Shown here: in pieces, positions 1-6,946 of the stretch
How positions within the stretch are numbered: position 1 is the first letter of the stretch
Layout: each line of letters begins with the position of its first letter
NCBI GenBank assembly: GCA_902463835.1
Contig: CABQGZ010000148.1
Location: 1-7,652, forward strand
DNA length: 7,652 bases
Source: an uncultured Lachnospiraceae bacterium
GTDB taxonomy: Bacteria; Bacillota; Clostridia; Lachnospirales; Lachnospiraceae
Reading direction: 5' to 3'
Translations under genes and position numbers: made by a program
Notes under the pieces: generated by a model
Told to the model about the DNA's origin: nothing
The model's database searches: none
The model's input: the letters and a program-made list of their open reading frames with translations, nothing else

Positions 1-1
1 G

Positions 2-1294
2 CTCTGGAGAGAGACGGGGGAACGGTTCTTAAATTGTGAAATACAAGAAAAAATGAATGGAATCTTAAAACTTTCAAAAGAAAATCCTGCTGTTCTTGTG
101 TTACAATACAAGGGAGAAGCGGTTACCGTAACGGGCGATCTGGTACAGAAGGCCAAGAGCAGACCAATGGAACAATCTGTGATCGAGGAAAAAATGCGTA
201 AGACCGGAGGAAGCGGATTTGCTTTTGAAACATTGCGCATTGAGATGGAGGACGATATTTTTATTCCGGTTGGGGCGTTGAATCAGCTGCGCAGAGACGG
301 GATTGCTGCACTTGCGGAAAAGCTTTTGGAAAAATGCAGAAGGCAGGAAAAAGAGCAGAGTGTCGGTACGATGAGAGTGGCAGCAGATAATGATACGAAG
401 CAGAAATCAGATGTGGGCAGCGAAGCGAATCAGAGCAGCAATGTGTCTTCTCCCTATCTGGCGGTATCAGTTCAGACAAAAGAACAGTTTGCTGCAGTGC
501 TGCGCTATCCCTATGTGGATCGTATCTATGTGGACAGCGGGGCCTTTGAGGCGGAGACGAAAGCCTTACACCTGCGTCAGATGGCTGCGGAGGCGCACAA
601 TGCGGGAAAAGCACTTTTTTACAGCATGCCGGCTGTGGTGAGAGGGGCAACAAGCGCCCGGTATGAAGCACATGGCGCAGAATTGATAGAAAGCGGAATC
701 GACGGATTTGTGGCGGGCAATTACGAAGCTCTGGCTCTGGCGAGAAATATGATCGATAAATGTGGAGTCCAAAGGATGGCGCTTCTGGCTGACAGCAGTC
801 TCTACGCCTGGACGGATCGGGCTGCAGAGGCGCTGCTTGCTGCAGGAGCCGATGCGTACACCCTGCCCGTGGAAGCCAATGAGCGGGAAATGCAAAGGAG
901 GGGACGCCAGGATGGTGAGCTGCTGATCTACGGCTATCTCCCTCTGATGGTCAGCGCTCAGTGCGTGGTGAAGAATACGGAAGGATGCCGCCAAAAAACA
1001 GGCTTTACCATACTGACAGACCGCTATGGAAAACGTTTTTCGGTGAAAAATAACTGCCGGGACTGTTACAATATTATTTACAACACCAGCCCCTTGTCCC
1101 TGCTCCATCAACGGGAAAAAATCGAAAAATTGAAGACAAGCGGCCTGCGCATCTCGTTTACAAGAGAGAGGGAGAAGGAAATCGCCCGCATTATGTCTTA
1201 TTATGAGCAATCATTTTTGAGAAAAGAAGCGATTGACAAAAGCCGCTATCTGAAAGATTTTACAAACGGTCATTTTACAAGGGGCGTTGAGTAG
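2..1294 (+). CDS. U32 family peptidase (DUF3656-type), C-terminal part; 5' end outside window
   Basis: The reading frame is open to the left edge (the codons before the ATG at 53 are all sense), so this is the last ~430 residues of a longer protein and the ATG at 53 is only an internal Met. The first ~100 residues resemble the DUF3656 linker of large U32 proteins (IPVGALNQLRRDGI near 270-311). The rest looks like a second TIM-barrel-like module, with GYLPLMVSAQC near 932-964 and a typical family ending, GHFTRGVE. Four cysteine codons at 962, 986, 1055 and 1064 (the last two in CRDC) could bind an Fe-S cluster, as U32 relatives such as RlhA, TrhP and UbiU/V do; that is inference. Several U32 members are RNA- or cofactor-modifying enzymes rather than proteases, so 'peptidase' is a family label. 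It lies 97 bp upstream of the SEDS gene on the same strand and may be co-transcribed. Confidence 0.9.
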   Translation, partial: LWRETGERFLNCEIQEKMNGILKLSKENPAVLVLQYKGEAVTVTGDLVQKAKSRPMEQSVIEEKMRKTGGSGFAFETLRIEMEDDIFIPVGALNQLRRDGIAALAEKLLEKCRRQEKEQSVGTMRVAADNDTKQKSDVGSEANQSSNVSSPYLAVSVQTKEQFAAVLRYPYVDRIYVDSGAFEAETKALHLRQMAAEAHNAGKALFYSMPAVVRGATSARYEAHGAELIESGIDGFVAGNYEALALARNMIDKCGVQRMALLADSSLYAWTDRAAEALLAAGADAYTLPVEANEREMQRRGRQDGELLIYGYLPLMVSAQCVVKNTEGCRQKTGFTILTDRYGKRFSVKNNCRDCYNIIYNTSPLSLLHQREKIEKLKTSGLRISFTREREKEIARIMSYYEQSFLRKEAIDKSRYLKDFTNGHFTRGVE

Positions 1295-1391
1295 ACAGCG
1301 GAAATGAAAGCTGTATTTTTGCATCGGTGCGTCTCTGCGAGTGGCACGGGCGGAAAGATTATGTATGATAAGCGAGGAGTAGAAGAACTAC

Positions 1392-2768
1392 ATGGTACAT
1401 TTGATTACGGAATTATCAAAATATACAATGCTGATCCTGTTTGCGTTGTATACCTACCAGGGGTTTTCCGCATTGAAACGGAATTGTTCCCACAAAAAGC
1501 AGAATCGAAAATTTCGGCGTCAGATTTTTTATATGTATCTGATCCATATGAACGCATATGCCGTTCTGTATTTCTCCACGGAAAATAAAGACCTGATACT
1601 ATTTTACCTGGCACAGGTTCTGTTTTTTTCCGTGGTGCTTGTTCTGTATTACACGGTGTACAGCAATTGCTCCCGGCTTGTAGTCAACAACATGTGTATG
1701 CTGATGGCCATTGGATTTGTCATACTTACAAGGCTTTCCTATGACACCGCCATACGGCAGTTTCAGATCGGCGTTGTCTCCATGGCGCTTTGCCTTATGA
1801 TCCCTGTGCTGATCAGCAGATGGAGGTTCTTTCGGAAACTGGCCTGGCTGTACGGCATTGTCGGTATTGTGATGCTGGGGATCGTGGCTGTGTTGGGGGT
1901 GGCGACGAAGGGAGCGAACATTACCTTTACCGTGGCCGGAATCACCATACAGCCCTCGGAATTCATCAAGATCCTGTTCGTATTTTTTGTGGCAGCCATG
2001 CTCTATGAGTCCACGGATTTTCTGCAGGTGGTAAAAACAACGATATTTGCGGCCATGCATGTGCTGATCCTTGTCATCTCCAAGGATCTGGGCGGGGCTT
2101 TGATCTTCTTTGTGGCTTACCTGATCATGCTGTATGTAGCGACAAGGAATTACTTTTATCTGTTCAGCGGACTGGGGGCAGGCTGCGCAGCCTCTGTGGT
2201 GGCTTATTTTCTGTTCAATCACGTGCGGGTGCGTGTCATTGCCTGGCAGGATCCCCTGGGACATTTCGAGTTGGAGGGAAATCAGGTGTCCCACTCCCTG
2301 TTTGCCATCGGTACAGGAGGATGGTTTGGCATGGGCTTAAACCAGGGGATGCCAAACCGGATTCCGGAGGTGCGAAAGGATTTCATTTTCTCCGCCATCG
2401 CGGAGGAATTTGGTATTCTGTTTGCGCTCTGTCTGATCCTGGTGTGCGTCAGCTGCTTTCTCATGTTTTTGAATATCGCGATGCAGATGAAGGATCGATT
2501 TTACAAATACGTGGCCCTGGGGCTTGGAACGATCTACGGATTCCAGGTGTTTTTGTCCATCGGCGGGAATATTAAGTTCATTCCGTCCACCGGCGTCACA
2601 CTGCCCCTTGTAAGCTACGGCGGAAGCTCGCTACTCTCCACACTGATGCTCTTTGCCATCATTCAGGGATTATATCTGCTCCGGCAGAGGGAAGGAGGAG
2701 ACCATGAAAGAAAAGAAAAAGGGAAGCAAAAGCGTGGCGAAGAATTCACCACATTCAAAGTTGAATAA
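1392..2768 (+). CDS. SEDS-family peptidoglycan glycosyltransferase (FtsW/RodA/SpoVE)
   Basis: A 458-aa polytopic membrane protein expected to polymerise lipid II into glycan strands together with a class B PBP. Visible SEDS signatures are QPSEFIK (187-193), KDLGGAL (231-237), RVIAWQDP (281-288), DFIFSAIAEEFG (330-341) and GVTLPLVSYGGSS (401-413). D287 in WQDP lies where the family's essential acidic residue is expected (family knowledge; alignment not run). The protein is longer than the usual ~380-400 aa because of an N-terminal extension with two predicted membrane segments (about 8-28 and 66-90) before the core. This resembles actinobacterial RodA. The tail after ~430 is charged and encoded in the overlap with the next gene. 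Start chosen at 1392: GAGGAG at 1374-1379 precedes it with a longish 12-nt spacing, and the first residues fit a first membrane helix. FtsW, RodA and SpoVE cannot be separated from this sequence alone. Confidence 0.93.
   Translation: MVHLITELSKYTMLILFALYTYQGFSALKRNCSHKKQNRKFRRQIFYMYLIHMNAYAVLYFSTENKDLILFYLAQVLFFSVVLVLYYTVYSNCSRLVVNNMCMLMAIGFVILTRLSYDTAIRQFQIGVVSMALCLMIPVLISRWRFFRKLAWLYGIVGIVMLGIVAVLGVATKGANITFTVAGITIQPSEFIKILFVFFVAAMLYESTDFLQVVKTTIFAAMHVLILVISKDLGGALIFFVAYLIMLYVATRNYFYLFSGLGAGCAASVVAYFLFNHVRVRVIAWQDPLGHFELEGNQVSHSLFAIGTGGWFGMGLNQGMPNRIPEVRKDFIFSAIAEEFGILFALCLILVCVSCFLMFLNIAMQMKDRFYKYVALGLGTIYGFQVFLSIGGNIKFIPSTGVTLPLVSYGGSSLLSTLMLFAIIQGLYLLRQREGGDHERKEKGKQKRGEEFTTFKVE
2692..2703 (+). 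promoter_or_regulatory. Strong Shine-Dalgarno inside the SEDS gene, fixes the PBP start
   Basis: AAGGAGG at 2692-2698 lies 5 nt before the ATG at 2704, inside the 3' end of the SEDS coding sequence. This supports 2704 over the in-frame ATG at 2653, which has no such site and would put extra residues before the charged cytoplasmic tail. The arrangement suggests coupled translation of the two cell-wall partners. Confidence 0.85.
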
Positions 2769-4164
2769 AAATCGGGAGTTTGCTGTGACCACTTACTTGT
2801 TTCTGGGAATGTTTCTGCTGATGATGCTGTATTTTGTATATTTCCAGATTTTTCGCAGTGAGGATATGATCAACAGCCCCTACAACAAGCGGCAGGACAC
2901 CTTTGCTGAGCACGTGGTGCGGGGGAAGATCATTTCCGCTGACGAGAAGACTCTGGCTGAGACCATCGTGAATGAGGATGGCAGTGAGACGAGGTACTAC
3001 CCTTACGGAGCCATGTTTGCCCATGCGGTAGGCTACGATGTCAACGGCAAAGCCGGCATTGAATCCTTTGCCAACTTTAACCTGCTGCGTTCCCATGCCT
3101 TTTTTACGGAACAGATCTTCAATGGTCTGCAGGATGATAAAAATCCGGGGGATAATGTATTTACGACATTGAATCAGGAACTGCAGGAGGCGGCCTACGA
3201 GGCATTGGGTGGAGCCAACGGAGCAGTGGTGGTGATGGAACCTGCCACCGGAAGGATCCTTGCCATGGTCTCAAAACCAGATTTTAATCCCAACACTATC
3301 GCCCAGGACTGGGCGGACATTGTGGCGGACGAGGACAGTGCGGTTCTGGTAAACAGGGTGACCCAGGGACTGTATCCTCCAGGATCCACCTTTAAGCTAT
3401 TCACCACGCTGGAATATGTGCGGGAGAATCCGAACTATGCAGAATACGCCTATGAATGTACAGGAAGTATCACCCAGGAGGATCTGGAGATTCACTGTGC
3501 CAAGCACTCGGTACACGGGGCTGTGGATCTGATCACCTCCTTTGCAAAATCCTGCAACACCTCCTACGCCAATATTGGGCTTTCCCTGGACAGAACGAAT
3601 TTTGCGAAGCTGTGTGATTCCATGCTGTTTCACATGAATCTGCCAATCGCCTATCCGTCCCAGAAGAGCCGTTTTACCTTGAATCAGGATTCTAAGGATA
3701 CCATGGCCATGCAGACGGCCATCGGACAGGGAGAGACACTGATGACGCCCATGCACCTTGCACTTGTCACCTGTGCCATCGCCAACGACGGCACCTTGAT
3801 GACGCCCTATGTGATTGACCATACAGAAAATTATAAGGGCGTAACTGTGAAAAAATATGAGCCCTCCGCCTACGGTACATTGATGAGTCAGTCGGAGAGC
3901 AAGCTGCTGCAGGAATTTATGGCCAGGGTAGTCACCGACGGCACCGGCTCTCGATTATCCGACGGCAATTACACTGCTGCCGGTAAGACCGGATCCGCCG
4001 AGTACAGCAATGACAAGAGCAAGAGTCATGCATGGTTCACCGGCTACGCTTCCAATGAAGCTATGGGCCAGATTGCAGTGACCGTGATCGTGGAAGACGG
4101 CGGCTCCGGAAGCGGCACCGCAGTGCCAGTGGCAAAATCTATCTTTGACACATACTTTAAGTAA
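2704..4164 (+). CDS. Class B penicillin-binding protein (peptidoglycan transpeptidase), PbpA-like
   Basis: A 486-aa bitopic membrane protein. It has a Lys-rich cytoplasmic tail (1-25), one membrane helix (about 27-50), an RGKI motif (73-76) matching the conserved RGxI of class B PBPs, and a C-terminal transpeptidase domain. All three active-site motifs are intact: S228-TF-K231 (nucleophile SxxK), S283-C-N285 (SxN) and K428-T-G430. The domain cross-links glycan strands and would be the beta-lactam target. There is no glycosyltransferase domain, so polymerisation is expected from the SEDS protein encoded immediately upstream; the genes overlap by 65 nt. The region between membrane helix and transpeptidase domain is short compared with FtsI/PBP2, and the total length is close to actinobacterial PbpA (~490 aa), which is also encoded beside rodA. 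Whether it serves elongation, division or sporulation cannot be read from the sequence. Confidence 0.93.
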   Translation: MKEKKKGSKSVAKNSPHSKLNKNREFAVTTYLFLGMFLLMMLYFVYFQIFRSEDMINSPYNKRQDTFAEHVVRGKIISADEKTLAETIVNEDGSETRYYPYGAMFAHAVGYDVNGKAGIESFANFNLLRSHAFFTEQIFNGLQDDKNPGDNVFTTLNQELQEAAYEALGGANGAVVVMEPATGRILAMVSKPDFNPNTIAQDWADIVADEDSAVLVNRVTQGLYPPGSTFKLFTTLEYVRENPNYAEYAYECTGSITQEDLEIHCAKHSVHGAVDLITSFAKSCNTSYANIGLSLDRTNFAKLCDSMLFHMNLPIAYPSQKSRFTLNQDSKDTMAMQTAIGQGETLMTPMHLALVTCAIANDGTLMTPYVIDHTENYKGVTVKKYEPSAYGTLMSQSESKLLQEFMARVVTDGTGSRLSDGNYTAAGKTGSAEYSNDKSKSHAWFTGYASNEAMGQIAVTVIVEDGGSGSGTAVPVAKSIFDTYFK

Positions 4165-4171
4165 TATTTAC

Positions 4172-4200
4172 TTGCAAGATACCCCAAAAAGGGGTATACT
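4172..4200 (+). promoter_or_regulatory. Probable sigma-A promoter for the NUDIX-ytfJ operon
   Basis: TTGCAA (4172-4177) and TATACT (4195-4200) match the -35 and -10 consensus at 4/6 and 5/6 positions, with an ideal 17-bp spacer. The expected start of transcription is near 4207, about 29 nt before the NUDIX start codon. It occupies the only sizeable gap (71 bp) between the PBP gene and the following four-gene run, which fits a separate transcription unit. Confidence 0.65.
4179..4197. repeat. Perfect palindrome in the promoter spacer, possible operator
   Basis: ATACCCC (4179-4185), AAAAA (4186-4190) and GGGGTAT (4191-4197) form a perfect 7-bp inverted repeat. It fills the promoter spacer and shares TAT with the -10 hexamer, so a protein bound here would block RNA polymerase. 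C/G tracts flanked by TA recall operators of the CsoR/RcnR repressor family; that is only a visual resemblance. As a terminator it is weak: the RNA hairpin is followed by ACTGTCTTTAG rather than a T run. Confidence 0.5.
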
Positions 4201-4235
4201 GTCTTTAGTTTAAAAACCACATCGGAGGTATTGCA

Positions 4236-4688
4236 ATGATAGAAGCAACAAGTTGTGGTGGTGTGGTAATATTTCGCGGTAAGATACTTGTGTTGTATAA
4301 GAATTACAAGAACAAGTATGAAGGCTGGGTTCTGCCAAAAGGAACAGTGGAACCCGGGGAAGAGTACAAGGATACGGCGGCCAGGGAAGTATTGGAAGAG
4401 ACAGGCGTCAATGCGTCCATTATAAAATATGTTGGAAAAAGTCAGTATAGCTTTACCGTGCCGGAGGATACGGTGGAGAAGGATGTACACTGGTATTTGA
4501 TGATGGCGGACAGTTATTACAGCAAACCACAACGTGAAGAGTATTTTGTTGACTCGGGTTACTACAAGTTTCACGAGGCCTACCATTTGCTGAAATTTGC
4601 CAATGAAAAGCAGATTTTGGAAAAGGCCTACAATGAGTATCTTGATCTGAAGAAGAGTAACCTCTGGGGCAGCAGAAAGTATTTTTGA
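4236..4688 (+). CDS. NUDIX hydrolase
   Basis: A 150-aa single-domain protein with a complete Nudix box from G36 to V58 matching GX5EX7REVXEEXGV: G36, E42, R50, E51, E54, E55 and G57 are all present. The family hydrolyses nucleoside diphosphates linked to another group (X), using divalent metal held by the box glutamates. The substrate cannot be inferred here. The sequence GWVLPKGTVEPGE around the box, together with a basic Lys/Tyr-rich N-terminal strand, recalls the diadenosine/diphosphoinositol polyphosphate or MutT-like groups. GGAGG at 4224-4228 is 7 nt before the ATG. It is the first gene after the promoter at 4172-4200 and is followed after 19 bp by the 110-aa gene, so it probably heads the operon that ends in ytfJ. 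Confidence 0.93.
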   Translation: MIEATSCGGVVIFRGKILVLYKNYKNKYEGWVLPKGTVEPGEEYKDTAAREVLEETGVNASIIKYVGKSQYSFTVPEDTVEKDVHWYLMMADSYYSKPQREEYFVDSGYYKFHEAYHLLKFANEKQILEKAYNEYLDLKKSNLWGSRKYF

Positions 4689-4707
4689 AAGTAATTGAGG
4701 ATGTTCC

Positions 4708-5040
4708 ATGGTATGGTATAAATACTTGTATGCTGATGAGCGTATCATACAGAAGAAGGAAAAAATCAAATGGAAAATCCGCCATAACGCCGGGCTGGTC
4801 AACATGTATGTGATCGCCTTATCCCGCAATGATACGGGATTGCTGGAAATCGTATCGACACTGGAATTGATGCAGAAGGGATATCCTAAGGAAGGCCTGT
4901 TTGTGGTTGGCATTGCGAAAGGGTACGAGGTGGCCAGGGATCTGGCCTTACGCATTGTCCTGGAGGTGTATGAGAAGACCGGCGGATTCCAGGTGAAGGA
5001 GTATCTGCTTGCCCGCCAGCACGCAGAGGAAAAAGGGTGA
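4708..5040 (+). CDS. Conserved-looking hypothetical protein, 110 aa
   Basis: I do not recognise this protein. It is soluble-looking, with no signal peptide or membrane helix, a basic N-terminal third (Lys/Arg-rich around 10-26) and a more hydrophobic, probably helix-strand middle (about 28-90, including LFVVGIAKGYEVARDLALRI). It is supported as a real gene by GAGG at 4697-4700, 7 nt before the ATG, by its snug fit between the NUDIX gene (19-bp gap) and the DUF2953 gene (4-bp gap), and by its protein-like composition. The overlapping minus-strand reading frame has no such support. The context suggests co-expression with the NUDIX enzyme and the sporulation-linked pair downstream. Confidence 0.8.
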   Translation: MVWYKYLYADERIIQKKEKIKWKIRHNAGLVNMYVIALSRNDTGLLEIVSTLELMQKGYPKEGLFVVGIAKGYEVARDLALRIVLEVYEKTGGFQVKEYLLARQHAEEKG

Positions 5041-5044
5041 GCCT

Positions 5045-5974
5045 ATGTCCATAATTATTCTGATCTTAAAAATCATAGGCATTGCGCTGCTGGTCCTTCT
5101 GGGCGTGTTGCTGTTGGCAATGCTGGCTGTCCTGGTGGTTCCTGTCCGTTATCGGATCCGAGGCGAAGCACAGGATGACATTCACATACAGATCACTGCC
5201 AGTTGGCTTCTGGGCTGCATCCGTTGGCGGGGCATACTGGATAACCGGGAGCTTCAGAAGAAGCTTACCATTTTCGGCTTCACCTGGAGGAAGCGGGAAA
5301 AGGAGCAGCCAAGGACGCGCAGGAAGCGGGAAAAAAAGAATCCGCCAAAAAAGGAAAAATCTTCTGGAGAGAACGCGGCTATAGTTGAATCTGATCAGGC
5401 AGAAATAAATGTTCCGAATTTCGGTCATACAGCTTCAAATGCTCAAGATTCTCATAAGACAAAGGAAAATTGCCATAAGGCAAAGGAAGAGCGGAACGCC
5501 TCTGGTATCATGGAAAAGATAAAAACCTTTTTCCAAAAATTAAAAGCGCTTCCCGGAATGATAAAATCAAAATGGGAGATTATAAAAGAAAAAGCCAAAG
5601 ATACAAAAGGGCTCGTCTCACGTATAAAGAAAGAGATTCGGGATGAGGTAAACCGCAGCGCAGTCGTATTGCTTTTCCGGGAATTAAGATACCTGTTAGA
5701 ACATTATTCTCCCAGAAAAGTAAAAGCGGATGTGTCCTTTGGCACGGAGGATCCGGCCACCACAGGGCAGATCTTAGGAGCAATCAGCGCATTGCCCTTT
5801 GTTTACCGCTATCAACTCCATCTGCATCCGGAGTTTGAGGCGGACAGCTTTTATCTCAGAGGTACATTTGATATCAGAGGACATGCCAGGGCAACACATC
5901 TTATAAAGTCCGGGTATCGTTTATTAAGGGACAAAAATGTAAGCAGCTTGATGCGAAGATATCGCAATTCATAG
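5045..5974 (+). CDS. DUF2953 membrane protein (YtfI-like)
   Basis: A 309-aa protein with one long N-terminal hydrophobic segment (about 3-33), probably a membrane anchor. After a short beta-like stretch (35-80) comes a highly charged Lys/Arg/Glu-rich linker (about 82-150). The C-terminal region (about 205-300) carries SFGTEDPATTGQILG, the recognisable signature of DUF2953 proteins. In Bacillus the DUF2953 gene ytfI lies next to ytfJ, exactly as here, so a role connected with sporulation or the spore envelope is likely; the biochemical function is unknown. The start at 5045 was preferred over the in-frame ATG at 5009 because the hydrophobic segment begins directly at 5045 and GGGTGA (5035-5040) lies just upstream. 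The 12 extra residues from 5009 would overlap the preceding gene. The linker-coding stretch (about 5360-5660) is visibly more A/T-rich than its flanks. Confidence 0.88.
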   Translation: MSIIILILKIIGIALLVLLGVLLLAMLAVLVVPVRYRIRGEAQDDIHIQITASWLLGCIRWRGILDNRELQKKLTIFGFTWRKREKEQPRTRRKREKKNPPKKEKSSGENAAIVESDQAEINVPNFGHTASNAQDSHKTKENCHKAKEERNASGIMEKIKTFFQKLKALPGMIKSKWEIIKEKAKDTKGLVSRIKKEIRDEVNRSAVVLLFRELRYLLEHYSPRKVKADVSFGTEDPATTGQILGAISALPFVYRYQLHLHPEFEADSFYLRGTFDIRGHARATHLIKSGYRLLRDKNVSSLMRRYRNS

Positions 5975-5978
5975 GAGG
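5974..5978 (+). promoter_or_regulatory. Shine-Dalgarno overlapping the DUF2953 stop codon
   Basis: GGAGG begins on the last base of the TAG stop (5972-5974) of the DUF2953 gene and lies 6 nt before the ytfJ ATG. This predicts translational coupling of the pair. Confidence 0.8.
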
Positions 5979-5984
5979 TCAATT

Positions 5985-6437
5985 ATGCAGGAAAATAACT
6001 TTAACAACACCGTACAGTCTCTATTCAAAGGAATGGACAGCTTTATCTCCACCAAAACAGTGGTAGGTGACGCCGTACACATCGGCGATACCATCATCCT
6101 TCCTCTTGTGGAGGTGAGCTTTGGCGTAGGCGCAGGCGCCTTCAGCCAGGAGAAGAAGAATAACGCCGGCGGCGGTATGGGCGGAAAGATTACGCCCAGC
6201 GCAGTTCTGGTGATTCAGAATGGAACCACAAGGCTTGTGAACGTGAAGAATCAGGACGGCATCACCAAGATTCTTGATATGGTGCCGGATTTTGTCAATA
6301 AATTTACAAGCGGGAAGGGCGCGGAGGAACCCGTGCGGGCAGCGAAAGAGCAGCCGGATCCAAAGGCGAAGGAAAAGGCTGCGGAGGAAATGGCTGACAT
6401 ATTGAATGTCACTGTGGAGACGAAGGACGCAGAGTAA
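5985..6437 (+). CDS. ytfJ: GerW/YtfJ family sporulation protein
   Basis: A 150-aa protein matching the YtfJ/GerW family. It has a VVGDAVHIGDTIILPLVEVSFGVGAGAF block (26-53, written here from a longer match), a Gly-rich turn GGGMGGKITPSAVLVI (62-77) and a TRLVNVKNQDGITKILDMVP segment (82-101). The tail (about 112-150) is charged and Ala/Lys/Glu-rich. Bacillus YtfJ is a spore-associated protein made in the forespore. The biochemical role is not settled, though the family name points to germination. It is the last gene of the run that begins at the promoter near 4172 and is coupled to the DUF2953 gene. A forespore promoter of its own was not seen in the 10-bp gap, so if expression is forespore-specific the signal must lie further upstream. 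Repeats begin 7 bp after the stop. Confidence 0.92.
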   Translation: MQENNFNNTVQSLFKGMDSFISTKTVVGDAVHIGDTIILPLVEVSFGVGAGAFSQEKKNNAGGGMGGKITPSAVLVIQNGTTRLVNVKNQDGITKILDMVPDFVNKFTSGKGAEEPVRAAKEQPDPKAKEKAAEEMADILNVTVETKDAE

Positions 6438-6443
6438 AGGACT

Positions 6444-6539
6444 CCCCATATCAGACTCAAAAGAGCCGCCCCGGAGAAAAGGCAGCCCCATATCAGACGC
6501 AAAGGGTCGCCCCGGAGAAAAGGCAGCCCCATATCAGAC
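6444..6539. repeat. Tandem repeat of the hairpin arm, about 2.3 units of 41-42 bp
   Basis: CCCCATATCAGAC occurs at 6444-6456, 6486-6498 and 6527-6539. The full 31-bp arm is present twice with no difference (6468-6498 and 6509-6539), separated by a 10-bp spacer (6499-6508). The first unit is truncated against the ytfJ stop region and has an 11-bp spacer (6457-6467). The second copy is the left arm of element A. Confidence 0.9.
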
Positions 6540-6659
6540 GCGCTCTCGCTCCGTGCACAAACGTAGCGGACACTAAGCGCGCAGGTCATTATCATGACCC
6601 GCTTGCTAAGTGCCGACGTTTTGCAAGGGTCTGATATGGGGCTGCCTTTTTTCCGGGGC
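6509..6659 (+). repeat. Palindromic element A (151 nt, long imperfect hairpin)
   Basis: The outer arms 6509-6539 and 6629-6659 are reverse complements over 31 nt with one difference (G6517 opposite T6651), which is a G-U wobble in RNA. Pairing continues inward: TGCA/AAACGT (6554-6564, one bulge) with ACGTTTTGCA (6616-6625), CGG (6567-6569) with CCG (6613-6615), CACT with AGTG, and an apical stem GGTCAT (6584-6589) with ATGACC (6594-6599) around a TATC loop. The only long unpaired stretch is GCGCTCTCGCTCC near 6540-6552. The outer stem has AAAAGGCAGCCCC on one side and GGGGCTGCCTTTTTT on the other, so it could also act as a bidirectional terminator for the convergent genes. It is an inverted copy of element B. 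Confidence 0.88.
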
Positions 6660-6946
6660 TACTTTATTGGCAACTGTAGAGATGCCCCTACTTTTTTCTG
6701 GTGCTGTGTTACTGATATATCTGTAATATATAAAGAACGATACGAGTATGCTTTTTGGGAGTCGATTTAGCATTACAGCATACCGCATAGTTTTAATATC
6801 TACCAAAGGATACAAATTTGCTTTTAGCAGACTACTCTAGCATTTACACATACCAATACGTTTGGTTCTGTATCAGAACAATACACCAGATATCTGCAGA
6901 TAATGTAGCTTACCGCAGATAAAATGTCAGACTTGCCAGTATCGTA
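6660..6946. repeat. A/T-rich centre with degenerate ~70-bp repeats, no gene
   Basis: No coding region is supportable in this stretch. GATAC-TGCTTTT-AGCAT-CATACC-like sequence starts at 6739 and again at 6809 (period 70), with a weaker third version from about 6880 (AATAC, then TAGCTTACCGCA). Short perfect palindromes occur, such as GTTCTG-TAT-CAGAAC and CAGATATCTG, both in the right part (about 6866-6897). The edges retain inverted similarity to each other, so the centre appears to be decayed repeat material rather than unrelated filler. Confidence 0.55.

Noticed and set aside
53..1294. ATG at 53 as the true start of the U32 gene
   Set aside because: The frame is open to the window edge, no ribosome binding site precedes 53, and the family is much longer, so the gene starts outside the window.
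1304..1588. 94-aa plus-strand reading frame ahead of the SEDS gene
   Set aside because: It overlaps the well-supported SEDS start in another frame and has no recognisable protein character.
2653..2703. Upstream in-frame ATG for the PBP gene
   Set aside because: No ribosome binding site there; AAGGAGG sits 5 nt before the ATG at 2704.
4179..4197. Intrinsic terminator after the PBP gene
   Set aside because: The hairpin is not followed by a T run and its right arm forms part of a good -10 box, so a promoter/operator reading fits better.
4830..4852. Small inverted repeat ATCCCG/CGGGAT within the 110-aa gene
   Set aside because: A 6-bp stem inside coding sequence is expected by chance and has no regulatory context.
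4044..4955. 303-aa minus-strand reading frame opposite the NUDIX gene
   Set aside because: It lies antisense to a complete Nudix box and to the PBP end, and lacks any family signature or ribosome binding site; it is a shadow frame.
6444..6539. CRISPR-like repeat-spacer array
   Set aside because: The spacers are only 10-11 bp, there are fewer than three full repeats, and no cas genes are visible.
6251..6595. Minus-strand reading frames across the ytfJ end and repeats
   Set aside because: They read through tandem repeats and palindromes, giving repeated low-complexity peptides, with no start signal.
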